Below, one piece after another: positions 10,395 to 19,234 of a stretch of 51,212 nucleotides of DNA. Origin of the DNA: an uncultured Woeseiaceae bacterium (lineage in GTDB: Bacteria; Pseudomonadota; Gammaproteobacteria; Steroidobacterales; Woeseiaceae). The stretch's first letter is position 1; every line of letters starts with the position of its first letter. The notes under the pieces were generated by a model. That model ran no database searches, was not told the DNA's origin, and worked only from the letters and a program-made list of their open reading frames with translations. A program made the position numbers and the translations under genes. The DNA is taken from positions 1 to 51,212 of the forward strand of contig CALZMQ010000021.1 of assembly GCA_945788625.1 (NCBI GenBank), in the 5' to 3' direction.

Positions 10395-11714
10395 ATGGCG
10401 AGGCGGCGGCGCGAGCCCGAAACAGCAAAAATCGATTCTGCGACGCACGATGGGCGTGGCATCGCCGCGACGGACGGAAAGAAAGTATTTGTCGCCGGCG
10501 CTTTGGCTGGCGAGACAGTTCAATTCCTGCGGCGCAAGTCCCGCCGCAACTACGACGAAGCCGAGTTACTTCAGGTCATCGACGCGTCTCCGGATCGTAT
10601 CGACGCGTTATGCGACGCGTTCGGCCGCTGTGGCGGTTGTTCGCTGCAACACGTGACGCCCGGGCATCAGCGCGACATCAAGGCGCAGACTTTGCGCGAT
10701 AATCTGGAGCGCATCGGCAGGGTCGAGCCGCGGGAGTGGCTGCAGCCGATGACCGGCCCGGTATGGCAATACCGCCGCCGCGCGAGACTGGCAGTCAAGG
10801 ACGTACCGGCGAAAGGCCGCACGTTGGTCGGATTCCGCGAGCGGCACGCGCCTTTCATCACGGACATGCATCGCTGCGAGGTGCTGTCGAACCCGGTCGG
10901 CAGCCTGATCGATGAGCTGAGCGAACTCATCGGGTCGCTGTCCATCAAAGCGCGACTGCCGCAAATCGAAATTGCAGTCGCCGATAACGATATCGCGCTG
11001 GTGTTTCGCGTACTCGATCCGCCGGACGACGCCGACAAAGCCGCCTTGAAAGCGTTTGGCGCCGCGCAGGGACTGCGCATCTACCTGCAGCCCGGGGGGC
11101 TCGACACGGTGACACTGTTGCACCCACAGGCGGTGGAGGAATCACTCCACTACAGGCTTGACGAATTCGACGTGCAAATCGATTTCGAACCCATCGATTT
11201 CGTGCAGGTAAACGGCGACATCAACCAGCGCATGGTCCATTTCGCGGTCGAAGCTCTGGATGCGGGACCCGAGGATCGCGTTCTCGACCTGTTTTGCGGA
11301 ATCGGGAATTTCTCCTTGCCGCTCGCGCGTCGGGCAGGAACTGTACTGGGCGTCGAGGGCGACACCGGCCTCGTCGCCCGCGCGCAGGCAAACGCGGGCC
11401 GCAACGGGCTGAGCAACGTCGAGTTCCGCGTCGCGGACCTGGCTGCCATCGACGGGACTGAGGCATGGGTCAGGGCCGGTTGCGACCGCATGCTGCTGGA
11501 CCCGGCTCGCAGCGGCGCAGCCGAAATAGCCACGCGAATGCAGCTCTTCAATCCCGAACGCATTGTCTACGTGTCCTGTCATCCCGGCACGCTGGCCCGT
11601 GACGCGGGCACGCTGGTTCACGACAAGGGCTACAAACTCGATGCTGCGGGCATCATCGATATGTTCCCGCACACAGCCCATGTAGAATCGATTGCGGTAT
11701 TTACAAAGTCGTGA
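10395..11714 (+). CDS. rlmD: 23S rRNA (uracil(1939)-C5)-methyltransferase RlmD
   Basis: S-adenosylmethionine-dependent enzyme that methylates U1939 of 23S rRNA. An N-terminal TRAM-like domain precedes the [4Fe-4S] ligands Cys73, Cys79, Cys82 and Cys161 (CDAFGRCGGC and MHRCE). The methyltransferase core shows DLFCGIGNFSLPLA for AdoMet binding, LLDPARSGA, and the catalytic cysteine Cys395 in YVSCHPGTLARD. Length 439 aa against 433 in E. coli. The match at every conserved cysteine supports RlmD rather than TrmA or RlmC. Confidence 0.94.
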   Translation: MARRRREPETAKIDSATHDGRGIAATDGKKVFVAGALAGETVQFLRRKSRRNYDEAELLQVIDASPDRIDALCDAFGRCGGCSLQHVTPGHQRDIKAQTLRDNLERIGRVEPREWLQPMTGPVWQYRRRARLAVKDVPAKGRTLVGFRERHAPFITDMHRCEVLSNPVGSLIDELSELIGSLSIKARLPQIEIAVADNDIALVFRVLDPPDDADKAALKAFGAAQGLRIYLQPGGLDTVTLLHPQAVEESLHYRLDEFDVQIDFEPIDFVQVNGDINQRMVHFAVEALDAGPEDRVLDLFCGIGNFSLPLARRAGTVLGVEGDTGLVARAQANAGRNGLSNVEFRVADLAAIDGTEAWVRAGCDRMLLDPARSGAAEIATRMQLFNPERIVYVSCHPGTLARDAGTLVHDKGYKLDAAGIIDMFPHTAHVESIAVFTKS

Positions 11715-11737
11715 CTGCAAACCGCGAGGCACAACGG

Positions 11738-12784
11738 ATGTCACTAGGGCCCGTGATGGTGGATATTGACGGACTTGCCTTGAGTCCGGCGGACCGCGAC
11801 CTCCTGAAAGAACCGGCGGTGGGCGGCGTTATCCTGTTTACACGGAATTTCGAATCCGTCGAGCAGATCGCGGACCTGGTTGCGGATATCCGAGCTTTGC
11901 GCAGCCCGCCGCTGCTGGTCGCCGTCGACCACGAGGGCGGCCGCGTGCAGCGTTTTCGCGAGGGCTTTACCGCCATCCCCCCAATGCGGCGCATCGGCCG
12001 GGAATACGACAGCGACGAGGAATCCGGGCTGCGGGCGGCAAGGGAGGCAGGCTGGATGATCGCCTCGGAGCTCAGGGCGGTCGGCATCGATTTGTGTTTC
12101 GCGCCCTGCCTCGACCTGGATTGGGGTGTGAGCGACATCATTGGCAACCGCGCCTTTCACGGCAAGCCCGACGCGGTAGGCGAACTGGCGGGCGCGTTCG
12201 CGCGGGGACTTCGCAGCGCCGGCATGGTGGCAGTGGGCAAGCATTTCCCGGGGCACGGTGCCGTGCTGGCCGATTCGCACCTGAAGCTGCCGGTGGATCG
12301 TCGCGAGTATGGTCTCGTCCTCGACGATATGCGGCCCTACGAGCGACTGATCGGTAACGGCGTCCTGGCGGGCGTGATGCTTGCGCATATCATCTATGAA
12401 CAAATGGACGCGGAGCCCGCCGGGTTTTCGAAATACTGGATACAGCGCGAGCTGCGAACGCGACTCAATTTCGGCGGCGCCGTTTTTTGCGACGACCTGA
12501 GCATGAACGCGACGCGAAGTTTCGGCTCGATATCCCGACGTGCACGCCTCGCGCTCGACGCGGGCTGTGACATGATCCTCGTGTGCAACGACCGCGATGC
12601 GGCGCAGCAAGCGGTCAACGCACTCAATGAGTATTCAAACCCGCTGTCACTGGTGCGATTGGCACGACTGCACGGCACCGGCCATCCGTTGCGCGAGACC
12701 TTGCTGGCTAGCGAGGAATGGCAATCGGTCAACAAGCAATTTGCCCGCTGGAGCGAGCGGCCCGAACTGCATTTGGACGCCTGA
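11738..12784 (+). CDS. nagZ: Beta-N-acetylglucosaminidase NagZ (GH3), murein recycling
   Basis: Cytoplasmic enzyme that removes GlcNAc from anhydromuropeptides. The N-terminus GPVMVDIDGLALSPADRDLL, the loop KHFPGHGAV carrying the catalytic His, and the nucleophile motif DDLSM (about residues 252-256) are all present, and the 348-residue length fits the short single-domain GH3 group. I prefer the ATG at 11738, preceded by GAGG at good spacing, over the GTG at 11711 that overlaps the rlmD stop. It has no signal peptide, unlike the GH3 at 40008. Confidence 0.94.
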   Translation: MSLGPVMVDIDGLALSPADRDLLKEPAVGGVILFTRNFESVEQIADLVADIRALRSPPLLVAVDHEGGRVQRFREGFTAIPPMRRIGREYDSDEESGLRAAREAGWMIASELRAVGIDLCFAPCLDLDWGVSDIIGNRAFHGKPDAVGELAGAFARGLRSAGMVAVGKHFPGHGAVLADSHLKLPVDRREYGLVLDDMRPYERLIGNGVLAGVMLAHIIYEQMDAEPAGFSKYWIQRELRTRLNFGGAVFCDDLSMNATRSFGSISRRARLALDAGCDMILVCNDRDAAQQAVNALNEYSNPLSLVRLARLHGTGHPLRETLLASEEWQSVNKQFARWSERPELHLDA

Positions 12785-12796
12785 TCGGGGAGCACA

Positions 12797-13537
12797 ATGA
12801 CGACCCCAACACAGTACGCGCTGATTATCGGCAGTGGTTTCGAATCGTTTGCGGGACAGCGCAGGTCACACGAGAAAATGACTCGATTCGGGCACCCCTC
12901 GGCCGCCGTGCATGAAGCGGTGTTCGAGGGTCGCTCGCTGCTGACGCTGGCGCGGCACGGTGAAGGGCACTCGATAGCGCCGCACCTGATCAACTACCGC
13001 GCAAACCTCGTCGCGCTGCAGGAACTCGGAGCTCATTCGGTCATCGCGTTGAATACCGTAGGCGTAGTATCGGCGCTGCGCCAGCCGGGCGAGCTCGCTA
13101 TGCCGGACCAGGTCATCGACTATACCTGGGGGCGAGAGCATACGGTGTACGACGGCAGCGATGGCGTCGTCGAACACATCGAGTTTACCGAGCCGTTTGC
13201 GCAGGGCCTCAGGCAAAGACTGCTTGAGGCAGCCGTGGCCGCCAACATCGATTGTCACGACGGCGGCGTGTACGCCGCAATGCAGGGACCGAGGCTGGAA
13301 ACGGCGGCGGAAGTCGGCCGATTGCAGAGAGACGGTGCCGACTACGTCGGTATGACAGCGATGCCTGAAGCCGCGATCGCACGCGAGCTGGGGCTCGAGT
13401 ACGCCTGTCTCGCCCTGATCGTGAATCGCGCGGCGGGTTTAGGTGACGGGCCAATCCACGCCGACATCGAATCGAGTATTCTGGCGGCCAGGGAGCAGGC
13501 AATGGCGCTGTTGCAGCAGTTCTTCATATCGGCATGA
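12797..13537 (+). CDS. S-methyl-5'-thioinosine phosphorylase-like (PNP/MTAP family)
   Basis: Purine nucleoside phosphorylase of the MTAP type: phosphorolysis of a thio-nucleoside in methionine and purine salvage. Visible motifs are the N-terminal phosphate loop (IIGSGF), RHGEGHSIAPHLINYRANL around residue 55 and the substrate region around YVGMTAMPEAAIARELGL. Adjacency to nagZ matches pseudomonads, where the neighbour acts on methylthioinosine, and this suggests the same substrate. That choice rests on context; methylthioadenosine or inosine remain possible. 246 aa. Confidence 0.85.
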   Translation: MTTPTQYALIIGSGFESFAGQRRSHEKMTRFGHPSAAVHEAVFEGRSLLTLARHGEGHSIAPHLINYRANLVALQELGAHSVIALNTVGVVSALRQPGELAMPDQVIDYTWGREHTVYDGSDGVVEHIEFTEPFAQGLRQRLLEAAVAANIDCHDGGVYAAMQGPRLETAAEVGRLQRDGADYVGMTAMPEAAIARELGLEYACLALIVNRAAGLGDGPIHADIESSILAAREQAMALLQQFFISA

Positions 13538-13547
13538 TCGGATATCC

Positions 13548-14432
13548 ATGACATCAGTGAATCGAAAAATCCTCGAGCAGGTCATCGCTTCGACAACGGA
13601 GCCGCTGCTCGTCGTCCGCATCGACCGGCCCGACTGGCCGGTTGTGCTGGCGAACCCGGCGTTCGCGACGATCAACGACGCGGATGTTCTGAAGCAACCG
13701 TTTGCCGACGTCATCGAGGAACTGGCCGGCCGCGAACTTGCCCTCGAGGTCAGCGAATCGGTCCGCTCGCAGCAAGAGACGAGCTTCCCTGTCGAGTCCA
13801 ACAGCCGCGAATTTCTGTTAGTGCTGAAACCCCTGCTGTTGCCCGATGAGGATAACGCGCGATTCTACGTGGCCTATTGGCGTGCCGGAGCAGGGTCGGG
13901 CACCGCAGCCGGCGCCGAGATGCATCACGCACTGCTCAAAGCCAAGCGCAGAATTCGCGACTTGTCGCGCGACGATCCGGTGACAGGATTGCTCAACAGG
14001 CGGGCGTTCCGCGACGTTTTCGAGCACGATTGGGCGGTCGCCGCCCGTGAGAAAAGCCAGTTGTCGCTGGTGTCCTTTACGCTGGATGATTTCGATGCGT
14101 ACGTGCATGTATTCGGGCGCCATGCTGCGGACTCCTGCCTCCGTCGTGCCGGGCAGGCCATCAGGCGATGCCTGCGCCGCGCCAGCGATGTTGTCGCAAG
14201 GCCGGACGGTGAGCGTTTTCTAGTGTTGTCCCACGCATCGGATGAAGACGGGGTGCGCGATTTTGCCAGCCGCATTTCGACGGCCGTGCGCGAGCTGGGT
14301 CTGCATCACCCGCGTTCGAGTGCGTCAAAGTTCGTTACGGTTTCTTACGAGGTGACGGTGGCCGACGCCGGCAACGAGCAACGCAGCGCACGTGAATTCC
14401 TGAACGACTTACTCGATGCCGTAGCCCAGTAA
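13548..14432 (+). CDS. PAS-like and degenerate GGDEF domain protein
   Basis: Probable signalling protein. Residues 1-115 look like a PAS fold (VVRIDRPDWPVVLANPAF and a later VLKPLLLP strand). After a linker helix the C-terminal half follows a GGDEF domain, beginning DDPVTGLLNRRAF. The active-site motif is broken: where GGDEF or GGEEF is expected the protein reads PDGERF, and the metal-binding strand (TLDDFDAY) is only partly conserved. Diguanylate cyclase activity is therefore unlikely; a c-di-GMP- or GTP-binding regulatory role is a guess. The start 10 bases after the phosphorylase is chosen over a longer overlapping frame. Its last 24 bases overlap convergent csiV. Confidence 0.78.
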   Translation: MTSVNRKILEQVIASTTEPLLVVRIDRPDWPVVLANPAFATINDADVLKQPFADVIEELAGRELALEVSESVRSQQETSFPVESNSREFLLVLKPLLLPDEDNARFYVAYWRAGAGSGTAAGAEMHHALLKAKRRIRDLSRDDPVTGLLNRRAFRDVFEHDWAVAAREKSQLSLVSFTLDDFDAYVHVFGRHAADSCLRRAGQAIRRCLRRASDVVARPDGERFLVLSHASDEDGVRDFASRISTAVRELGLHHPRSSASKFVTVSYEVTVADAGNEQRSAREFLNDLLDAVAQ

Positions 14433-15251
14433 TTCAGTCGGCGCCGTTTCGTCCTGTTCGTCGTCCTCCGCTTCTTCGAAGCGTGTGACCTTCGCAAGCA
14501 CGCCGAATTTCGGATGATCGAAATAGCGCAAGTCGCCGTTACGCAGGATGCGGTTTTCCTGGATGCGATAGCGCACCGGTCCCGCCTGCAAAGGTTCGCC
14601 GAACGCGTCGAACGCCCGATAATCACCGTATGAAGCGATCGGGTCGTCGAGTTCGGTACGAGGACTAGCGTCAACCTGTGCGTCGAGCTGCAGGTCGACG
14701 ACGAGGTGCAGGTAGCGGCTCAGATACAATGTCAGGCTACCCTCGAGACCGGCGGGTGGGCGCGCAAACGACGCGATGTCGATGGCCTGCGTCTCTTCTT
14801 GTGGCCAGGTGGCCTGTGTCCAACCGAAGTGCATCACCGGTTCGTACACATCGAGGCGCTCGAGGTGCTCCATGATTTCGCCCATCGTGTATTCTTCTTC
14901 GTCGAGCGGGACAAACTCCACATCGCGCAGCAGGATCTCCTCTACTTCTTCCGCTGAATCTGTCAGCAGCGGAATTTCGTCTTCGCGTGGCAGTTCTCCC
15001 AGAGTCAATTCCGCGAGCGCTGATTCTTCCAGCGGGGTCGGTTCGGACGGCGGCGGGTCTGCGACGAATATTTCGGTGCCGGCAGACACCTCCTGTGCGT
15101 AATTGAAGATGATCACCTCGACCGTGTAGCGCCGCAGCTCGGAATCTTCGCCTTCTGCGTCACCCGGAACCGGGTCCTGGGCCCCGGCTGTCGCGAATGG
15201 CAGCGCGGCGAAAAACAACAACAGCAATTTATGGGTTCGCATCAAGCGCAT
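14409..15251 (-). CDS. csiV: CsiV-family periplasmic protein
   Basis: Exported protein of the CsiV family, known in Vibrio as a peptidoglycan-binding protein needed for cell-shape stability. A signal peptide (LLLLFFAALPFATAGAQ) is followed by the family's first strand (RRYTVEVIIFNYA), a highly acidic middle rich in Glu, and a C-terminal region ending in the conserved HPKFGVLAKVTRFEE. It stands directly downstream of mfd with a one-base overlap, the same order as in pseudomonads. Residues vary strongly in this family, so the role rests on synteny and the terminal motifs. Confidence 0.82.
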   Translation of the reverse strand: MRLMRTHKLLLLFFAALPFATAGAQDPVPGDAEGEDSELRRYTVEVIIFNYAQEVSAGTEIFVADPPPSEPTPLEESALAELTLGELPREDEIPLLTDSAEEVEEILLRDVEFVPLDEEEYTMGEIMEHLERLDVYEPVMHFGWTQATWPQEETQAIDIASFARPPAGLEGSLTLYLSRYLHLVVDLQLDAQVDASPRTELDDPIASYGDYRAFDAFGEPLQAGPVRYRIQENRILRNGDLRYFDHPKFGVLAKVTRFEEAEDDEQDETAPTELLGYGIE

Positions 15252-18200
15252 TATCCTTTCTGGTCCTGGTCTTTGACCGCAAGAGTGGCCAGGAGGTTCT
15301 CGATAGTAACGAATCTCGTTTCCAGATCCGACAGGTCATCCCGAACCTGCAGCCGGTTGGACCCCTGCAAACGGTACTTGCGGCTGTTATTTTGCACTAA
15401 TTGCACCAGCGCTACAGTATCAATGCGGCTCTCGGACCCGAAGACGACGTACCCTCCGGCGTCCGCCGCATCGATTTTTTCGATTCCAAGTGAAGCCGCA
15501 GACTTCTTGATCGAGGAGATTCGAATGAGATTCCTGGCGGCATCGGGCAGCAGACCGAAGCGATCGATCAATTCGACCTGCAATTCACGCAGTTCCTCCG
15601 CCGACTCGGTGGCTGATATCCGTTTGTACAGGATCAGCCGCAGGTGCACGTCGGGTACATAGTCATCCGGAAGCAACGCCGGGATGTGCAGGTTGATATC
15701 GACGCCGGCGTGCAGGGGCGCTTCGAGATTCGGTTCATTGCCGGCACGCAGCGATTCGACGGCGCGTCCGAGCAGTTCCGTGTACAGCGAGAACCCGATC
15801 TCTTGTATTTGCCCGCTCTGCGTGTCGCCGAGCAGCTCACCGGCGCCACGAATTTCGAGGTCGTGCGTTGCGAGCGTGAACCCCGAGCCGAGATCTTCGA
15901 GCGAGTCGATGGCCTCGAGACGCTTGACGGCATCGGCGGTCATGGTGGCCTTCGGCGGTGCGAGCAGGTACGCGTATGCCCGGTGGTGCGAGCGACCGAC
16001 ACGGCCACGCAGCTGGTGCAACTGCGCCAGCCCGAAGCGATCGGCCCGGTTAATAATGATCGTATTCGCCGTCGGCACGTCAATGCCGCTTTCGACGATG
16101 GTCGTGCAAAGCAGTACATTGAAGCGCCGGTGATAGTAATCGAGCATGACCTGCTCGAGTTCCCGTTCCGGCAACTGCCCATGTCCAATGCGGATGCTGG
16201 CTTCGGGTACCAGCTTCTCCAGCTTTTGCTCAATGCGGCCGATGTCCTCCACAAGGTTGTGGATAAAGTAGACCTGGCCGCCGCGCTTGATTTCACGCAG
16301 GCAGGCCTCGCGAATGATCACGTCGTTCCACTCGGTGACAAATGTCTTTACTGCAAGACGTTCGGCGGGCGGTGTCGTGATCAGCGACATCTCCCGCAAT
16401 CCACCGAGGGCCATGTTCAGCGTGCGCGGAATCGGCGTCGCGGTCAGTGTGAGAACGTCGATGCTGCTGCGCAGCGACTTGATTGCTTCCTTGTGGCGCA
16501 CACCGAAGCGATGCTCTTCGTCGACAATGACGAGGCCGACATCGCGAAAGTCGCCGGTGTGTTGCAGCAGCCGGTGTGTGCCGATGACGACGTCGACGGT
16601 ACCGAGCTTCAGCCCGGCAACAATCTCCCTGACCTGTTTCGCCGATTGAAATCGTGACAGTACTTCGACCCGGATCGGCCAATCGGCGAAACGGTCCCTG
16701 AAATTCTGCCCATGCTGTTGTGCCAGGAGTGTGGTCGGTACGAGCACGGCGACCTGTTTGCCGCCGTGAATTGCCGCGAATGTTGCGCGCAAGGCGACCT
16801 CGGTCTTGCCGAAACCGACGTCGCCGCAGACGACGCGATCCATCGGCTGGTCGGATGCGAGGTCGTTCAGGACGTCGTCAATTGTATGCGCCTGGTCCTC
16901 CGTCAGGTCGAACGGGAAACCCGATTCGAAGGACCGGTACTCCAATTCGGGCCAGTGAAAACTGTGCCCGGGCCGTGCCGCACGACGCGCGTACACGTCG
17001 AGCAACTCGGCAGCAACGTCGCGTATCTTCCGAATTGCGCGCCGCTTCGCCTTCTCCCATTGATCGCTTCCAAGGCGGTGTAATGGCGCGTGGTCGGGCG
17101 ACGCGCCCGTGTAGCGGGATATCAGGTCGAGTGCGTGTACCGGCACGTACAGCTTGTCGCCATCGGCGTACTCCAGGTGCAGAAATTCCGCCGTGATTCC
17201 ACCAGCCTCGAGCGTCGTCAGGCCGAGATAACGGCCGACACCGTATTCTTCGTGGACGACCGGCGAGCCCGGCTGCAAATCGTCGAGCTGCCGGATGATG
17301 GTCTCGGGGTCACGGTCGCTGCGCCGCTTTCTCTGGCGCGCTTTCGTTCGTTCGCCGAACAACTGCTGTTCGCTGATAACGGCGACGCCTGCGTCCGGCA
17401 GCAGCACGCCGTTGTCGAGTGGCGCGATCGCGACGCCGATAAGCGGCTCCATTCGCCTGAAAGATCGCCAATCGTCGATGCGGACCAGGTCCAGGCCACG
17501 GCCCGACAACAACTCGAACAGTTGCTCGCGCCGGCCCGGCGAATCGGTAGAAAACAGCACACGACCTTCGAAGGTCTGCAGAAATCTCATCAGGGCGGCC
17601 GCTGCGTCTTCGTAACGCGCCTCGATCTTCATTGCCGGCGGCAGGCGTGTGTCGAAGTTGAGGTTTTGCCGTGCCTCCGCCAGGGATTGAGCTGAGTAAC
17701 GAATGTGTGTGAACTGCTGCAATCGGTCGGACACGGACGCGGGAGTGATGAAGGTCTCTTCGACAGTGAGAATCGGGCGCTCGGGGTCGAGACTGCACAG
17801 TTCGTACCGCTCGACGGCCTCGGACGTAAATTGCTCCAGCAGCGAGACGAGTTCGTTCGGCGCCAGCACGATGCAATCCGCTGGTAGGTAGTCGAGCAGT
17901 GTGGCAGTGGTTTCGAAAAACAACGGCAGGAAGTATTCGATACCGCCATGAGCGATGCCGTCGGACACATCGCGATAGACGCGCGATTTGCCGGGCTGCC
18001 CCTCGAAGCGCTCCCGGTATCGATCGCGAAATCCCTGGATTGCCGCAGCATCGAGCGGTACCTCTCGCGCCGGGAGGATTTCGATACTTGCCAGTCGCTT
18101 GCCGGACAGTTGCGTTTCCGCCGAAAAATACCGCAGTGACTCGATGTCGTCGTCGAAGTAATCGATGCGAACCGGCATGTCCGCACCCATGGGGAACACG

Positions 18201-18724
18201 TCGATCAGCGACCCCCTGACCGCAAACTCGCCGTGTTCCGACACTTGTGGAACACGAAAATAGCCGGCGTCCACCAGAGACTCGAGGAAGGGTTCACGCG
18301 GAAGGGACTGGCCTTGTCGCAAGGCAAGGGATCTGGCCGATACGTAGTCCACGGGTGGCAAGCGCTGTTGCAGCACGCTGGCGGCGGCAATGATGATGCC
18401 CTTGCGGACGGCAGGCAGCGCGCTCAGCACGGTCAGTCTTTGTGAAATGATGTCCTGGTGAGGCGAAAAACTGTCCCATGGCAGCGTCTCCCATTCGACG
18501 AAATGTGCGACAGGAACGTCACCGCCACCGAAAAACCGAACTTCGGCCTCGAGTTGATCGGCGTGTCGCGGATCCTCCGCGAGCAACAGGACGGGACGTT
18601 CGACGAGATGCGCGAGCTCGGTCGCGGCCAGCGCCGCGCTGGCGCCAATCAGCCGACCCCAGCCGCATTCGCGGCCGGGGGAAGGAATCGCGGGTGTCGC
18701 AGGTATCAGCAGGGGCTTCGTCAC
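15251..18724 (-). CDS. mfd: Transcription-repair coupling factor Mfd
   Basis: ATP-driven translocase that removes stalled RNA polymerase and recruits UvrA. Domain order is standard: UvrB-homology region (about 1-330), RNA-polymerase-interacting CarD-like domain (about 480-560, GSPVVHEEYGVGRYLGL), helicase core with Walker A GDVGFGKTEVAL and DEEHRFG box, then the second RecA lobe (GRVGRSHHRAYAYLL) and the C-terminal TRCF domain. 1157 aa against 1148 in E. coli. A long antisense frame on the + strand within it is a codon shadow. Confidence 0.97.
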   Translation of the reverse strand: MTKPLLIPATPAIPSPGRECGWGRLIGASAALAATELAHLVERPVLLLAEDPRHADQLEAEVRFFGGGDVPVAHFVEWETLPWDSFSPHQDIISQRLTVLSALPAVRKGIIIAAASVLQQRLPPVDYVSARSLALRQGQSLPREPFLESLVDAGYFRVPQVSEHGEFAVRGSLIDVFPMGADMPVRIDYFDDDIESLRYFSAETQLSGKRLASIEILPAREVPLDAAAIQGFRDRYRERFEGQPGKSRVYRDVSDGIAHGGIEYFLPLFFETTATLLDYLPADCIVLAPNELVSLLEQFTSEAVERYELCSLDPERPILTVEETFITPASVSDRLQQFTHIRYSAQSLAEARQNLNFDTRLPPAMKIEARYEDAAAALMRFLQTFEGRVLFSTDSPGRREQLFELLSGRGLDLVRIDDWRSFRRMEPLIGVAIAPLDNGVLLPDAGVAVISEQQLFGERTKARQRKRRSDRDPETIIRQLDDLQPGSPVVHEEYGVGRYLGLTTLEAGGITAEFLHLEYADGDKLYVPVHALDLISRYTGASPDHAPLHRLGSDQWEKAKRRAIRKIRDVAAELLDVYARRAARPGHSFHWPELEYRSFESGFPFDLTEDQAHTIDDVLNDLASDQPMDRVVCGDVGFGKTEVALRATFAAIHGGKQVAVLVPTTLLAQQHGQNFRDRFADWPIRVEVLSRFQSAKQVREIVAGLKLGTVDVVIGTHRLLQHTGDFRDVGLVIVDEEHRFGVRHKEAIKSLRSSIDVLTLTATPIPRTLNMALGGLREMSLITTPPAERLAVKTFVTEWNDVIIREACLREIKRGGQVYFIHNLVEDIGRIEQKLEKLVPEASIRIGHGQLPERELEQVMLDYYHRRFNVLLCTTIVESGIDVPTANTIIINRADRFGLAQLHQLRGRVGRSHHRAYAYLLAPPKATMTADAVKRLEAIDSLEDLGSGFTLATHDLEIRGAGELLGDTQSGQIQEIGFSLYTELLGRAVESLRAGNEPNLEAPLHAGVDINLHIPALLPDDYVPDVHLRLILYKRISATESAEELRELQVELIDRFGLLPDAARNLIRISSIKKSAASLGIEKIDAADAGGYVVFGSESRIDTVALVQLVQNNSRKYRLQGSNRLQVRDDLSDLETRFVTIENLLATLAVKDQDQKG

Positions 18725-18774
18725 GGGACGCGATTATTACACAGGGCTGCGTGAGGCAGGCGCTGTGCGGACAC

Positions 18775-18804
18775 AAAAAAGCCCGGGTCGTCTCCGGCCC
18801 GGGC
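18775..18804 (-). terminator. Rho-independent terminator downstream of the BamE-like gene
   Basis: A perfect seven-base stem (GCCCGGG with CCCGGGC, loop 10 bases) at 18781-18804, with six A residues on the + strand at 18775-18780, reads on the - strand as a GC hairpin followed by a U run. It lies 24 bases past the stop of the small - strand gene and before mfd, separating the two transcripts. Confidence 0.85.
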
Positions 18805-18827
18805 CCTGCTTGATTGGATCGAGTCAG

Positions 18828-19103
18828 TTAGCGTTTGACTACGGCATGAATGACGCGGTCGTACTCGAAGAAGACGACGAAATCCCGGTATTCCCAGCGC
18901 GTAATCGGTGGGTCACCGACGGGCGCCTTGACAGTCACAGGGCTGCCGTACTTGGACTCTACGCTCGCCTGGGTCATGCCACGCGCAGGGCGGGCGGCGC
19001 CGGATTCGTTATAGGCGGCGTCCATCTTCAGCGTGTCGGCATTGGCCGTGCCGAGCAGCCCGACAGACAATGCGATCAGCGAAAGGGTGCGCAACTTGAA
19101 CAT
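18828..19103 (-). CDS. Small exported BamE-like protein
   Basis: A 91-residue protein with a signal peptide (LSLIALSVGLLGTANA, cleavage near residue 22). The mature part has the short pattern of the SmpA/BamE-like fold: RGMTQASVESKYGSP followed by a WEY strand and a final VVFFEYDRVIHAVV strand. BamE itself is a lipoprotein, whereas no lipobox cysteine is present here, so it is at most a relative. It is transcribed alone, with its own terminator just downstream. Role unknown; periplasmic location is likely. Confidence 0.75.
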   Translation of the reverse strand: MFKLRTLSLIALSVGLLGTANADTLKMDAAYNESGAARPARGMTQASVESKYGSPVTVKAPVGDPPITRWEYRDFVVFFEYDRVIHAVVKR

Positions 19104-19234
19104 GGTCGTTCTCCAGGATCAGGTCCAACGACTATATCACTGCCTACGGGCATTCCATATGCGAACTGTGTCACAAAGTCCGGGTGGCGAATCGCGTCTG
19201 TTGCGGGGCGTCTAATGTGGTTTAATGCGAGCCG

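Noticed and set aside
15644..16657. 337-codon + strand frame inside mfd
   Set aside because: Shadow of the mfd reading frame; the mfd motifs are uninterrupted on the other strand.
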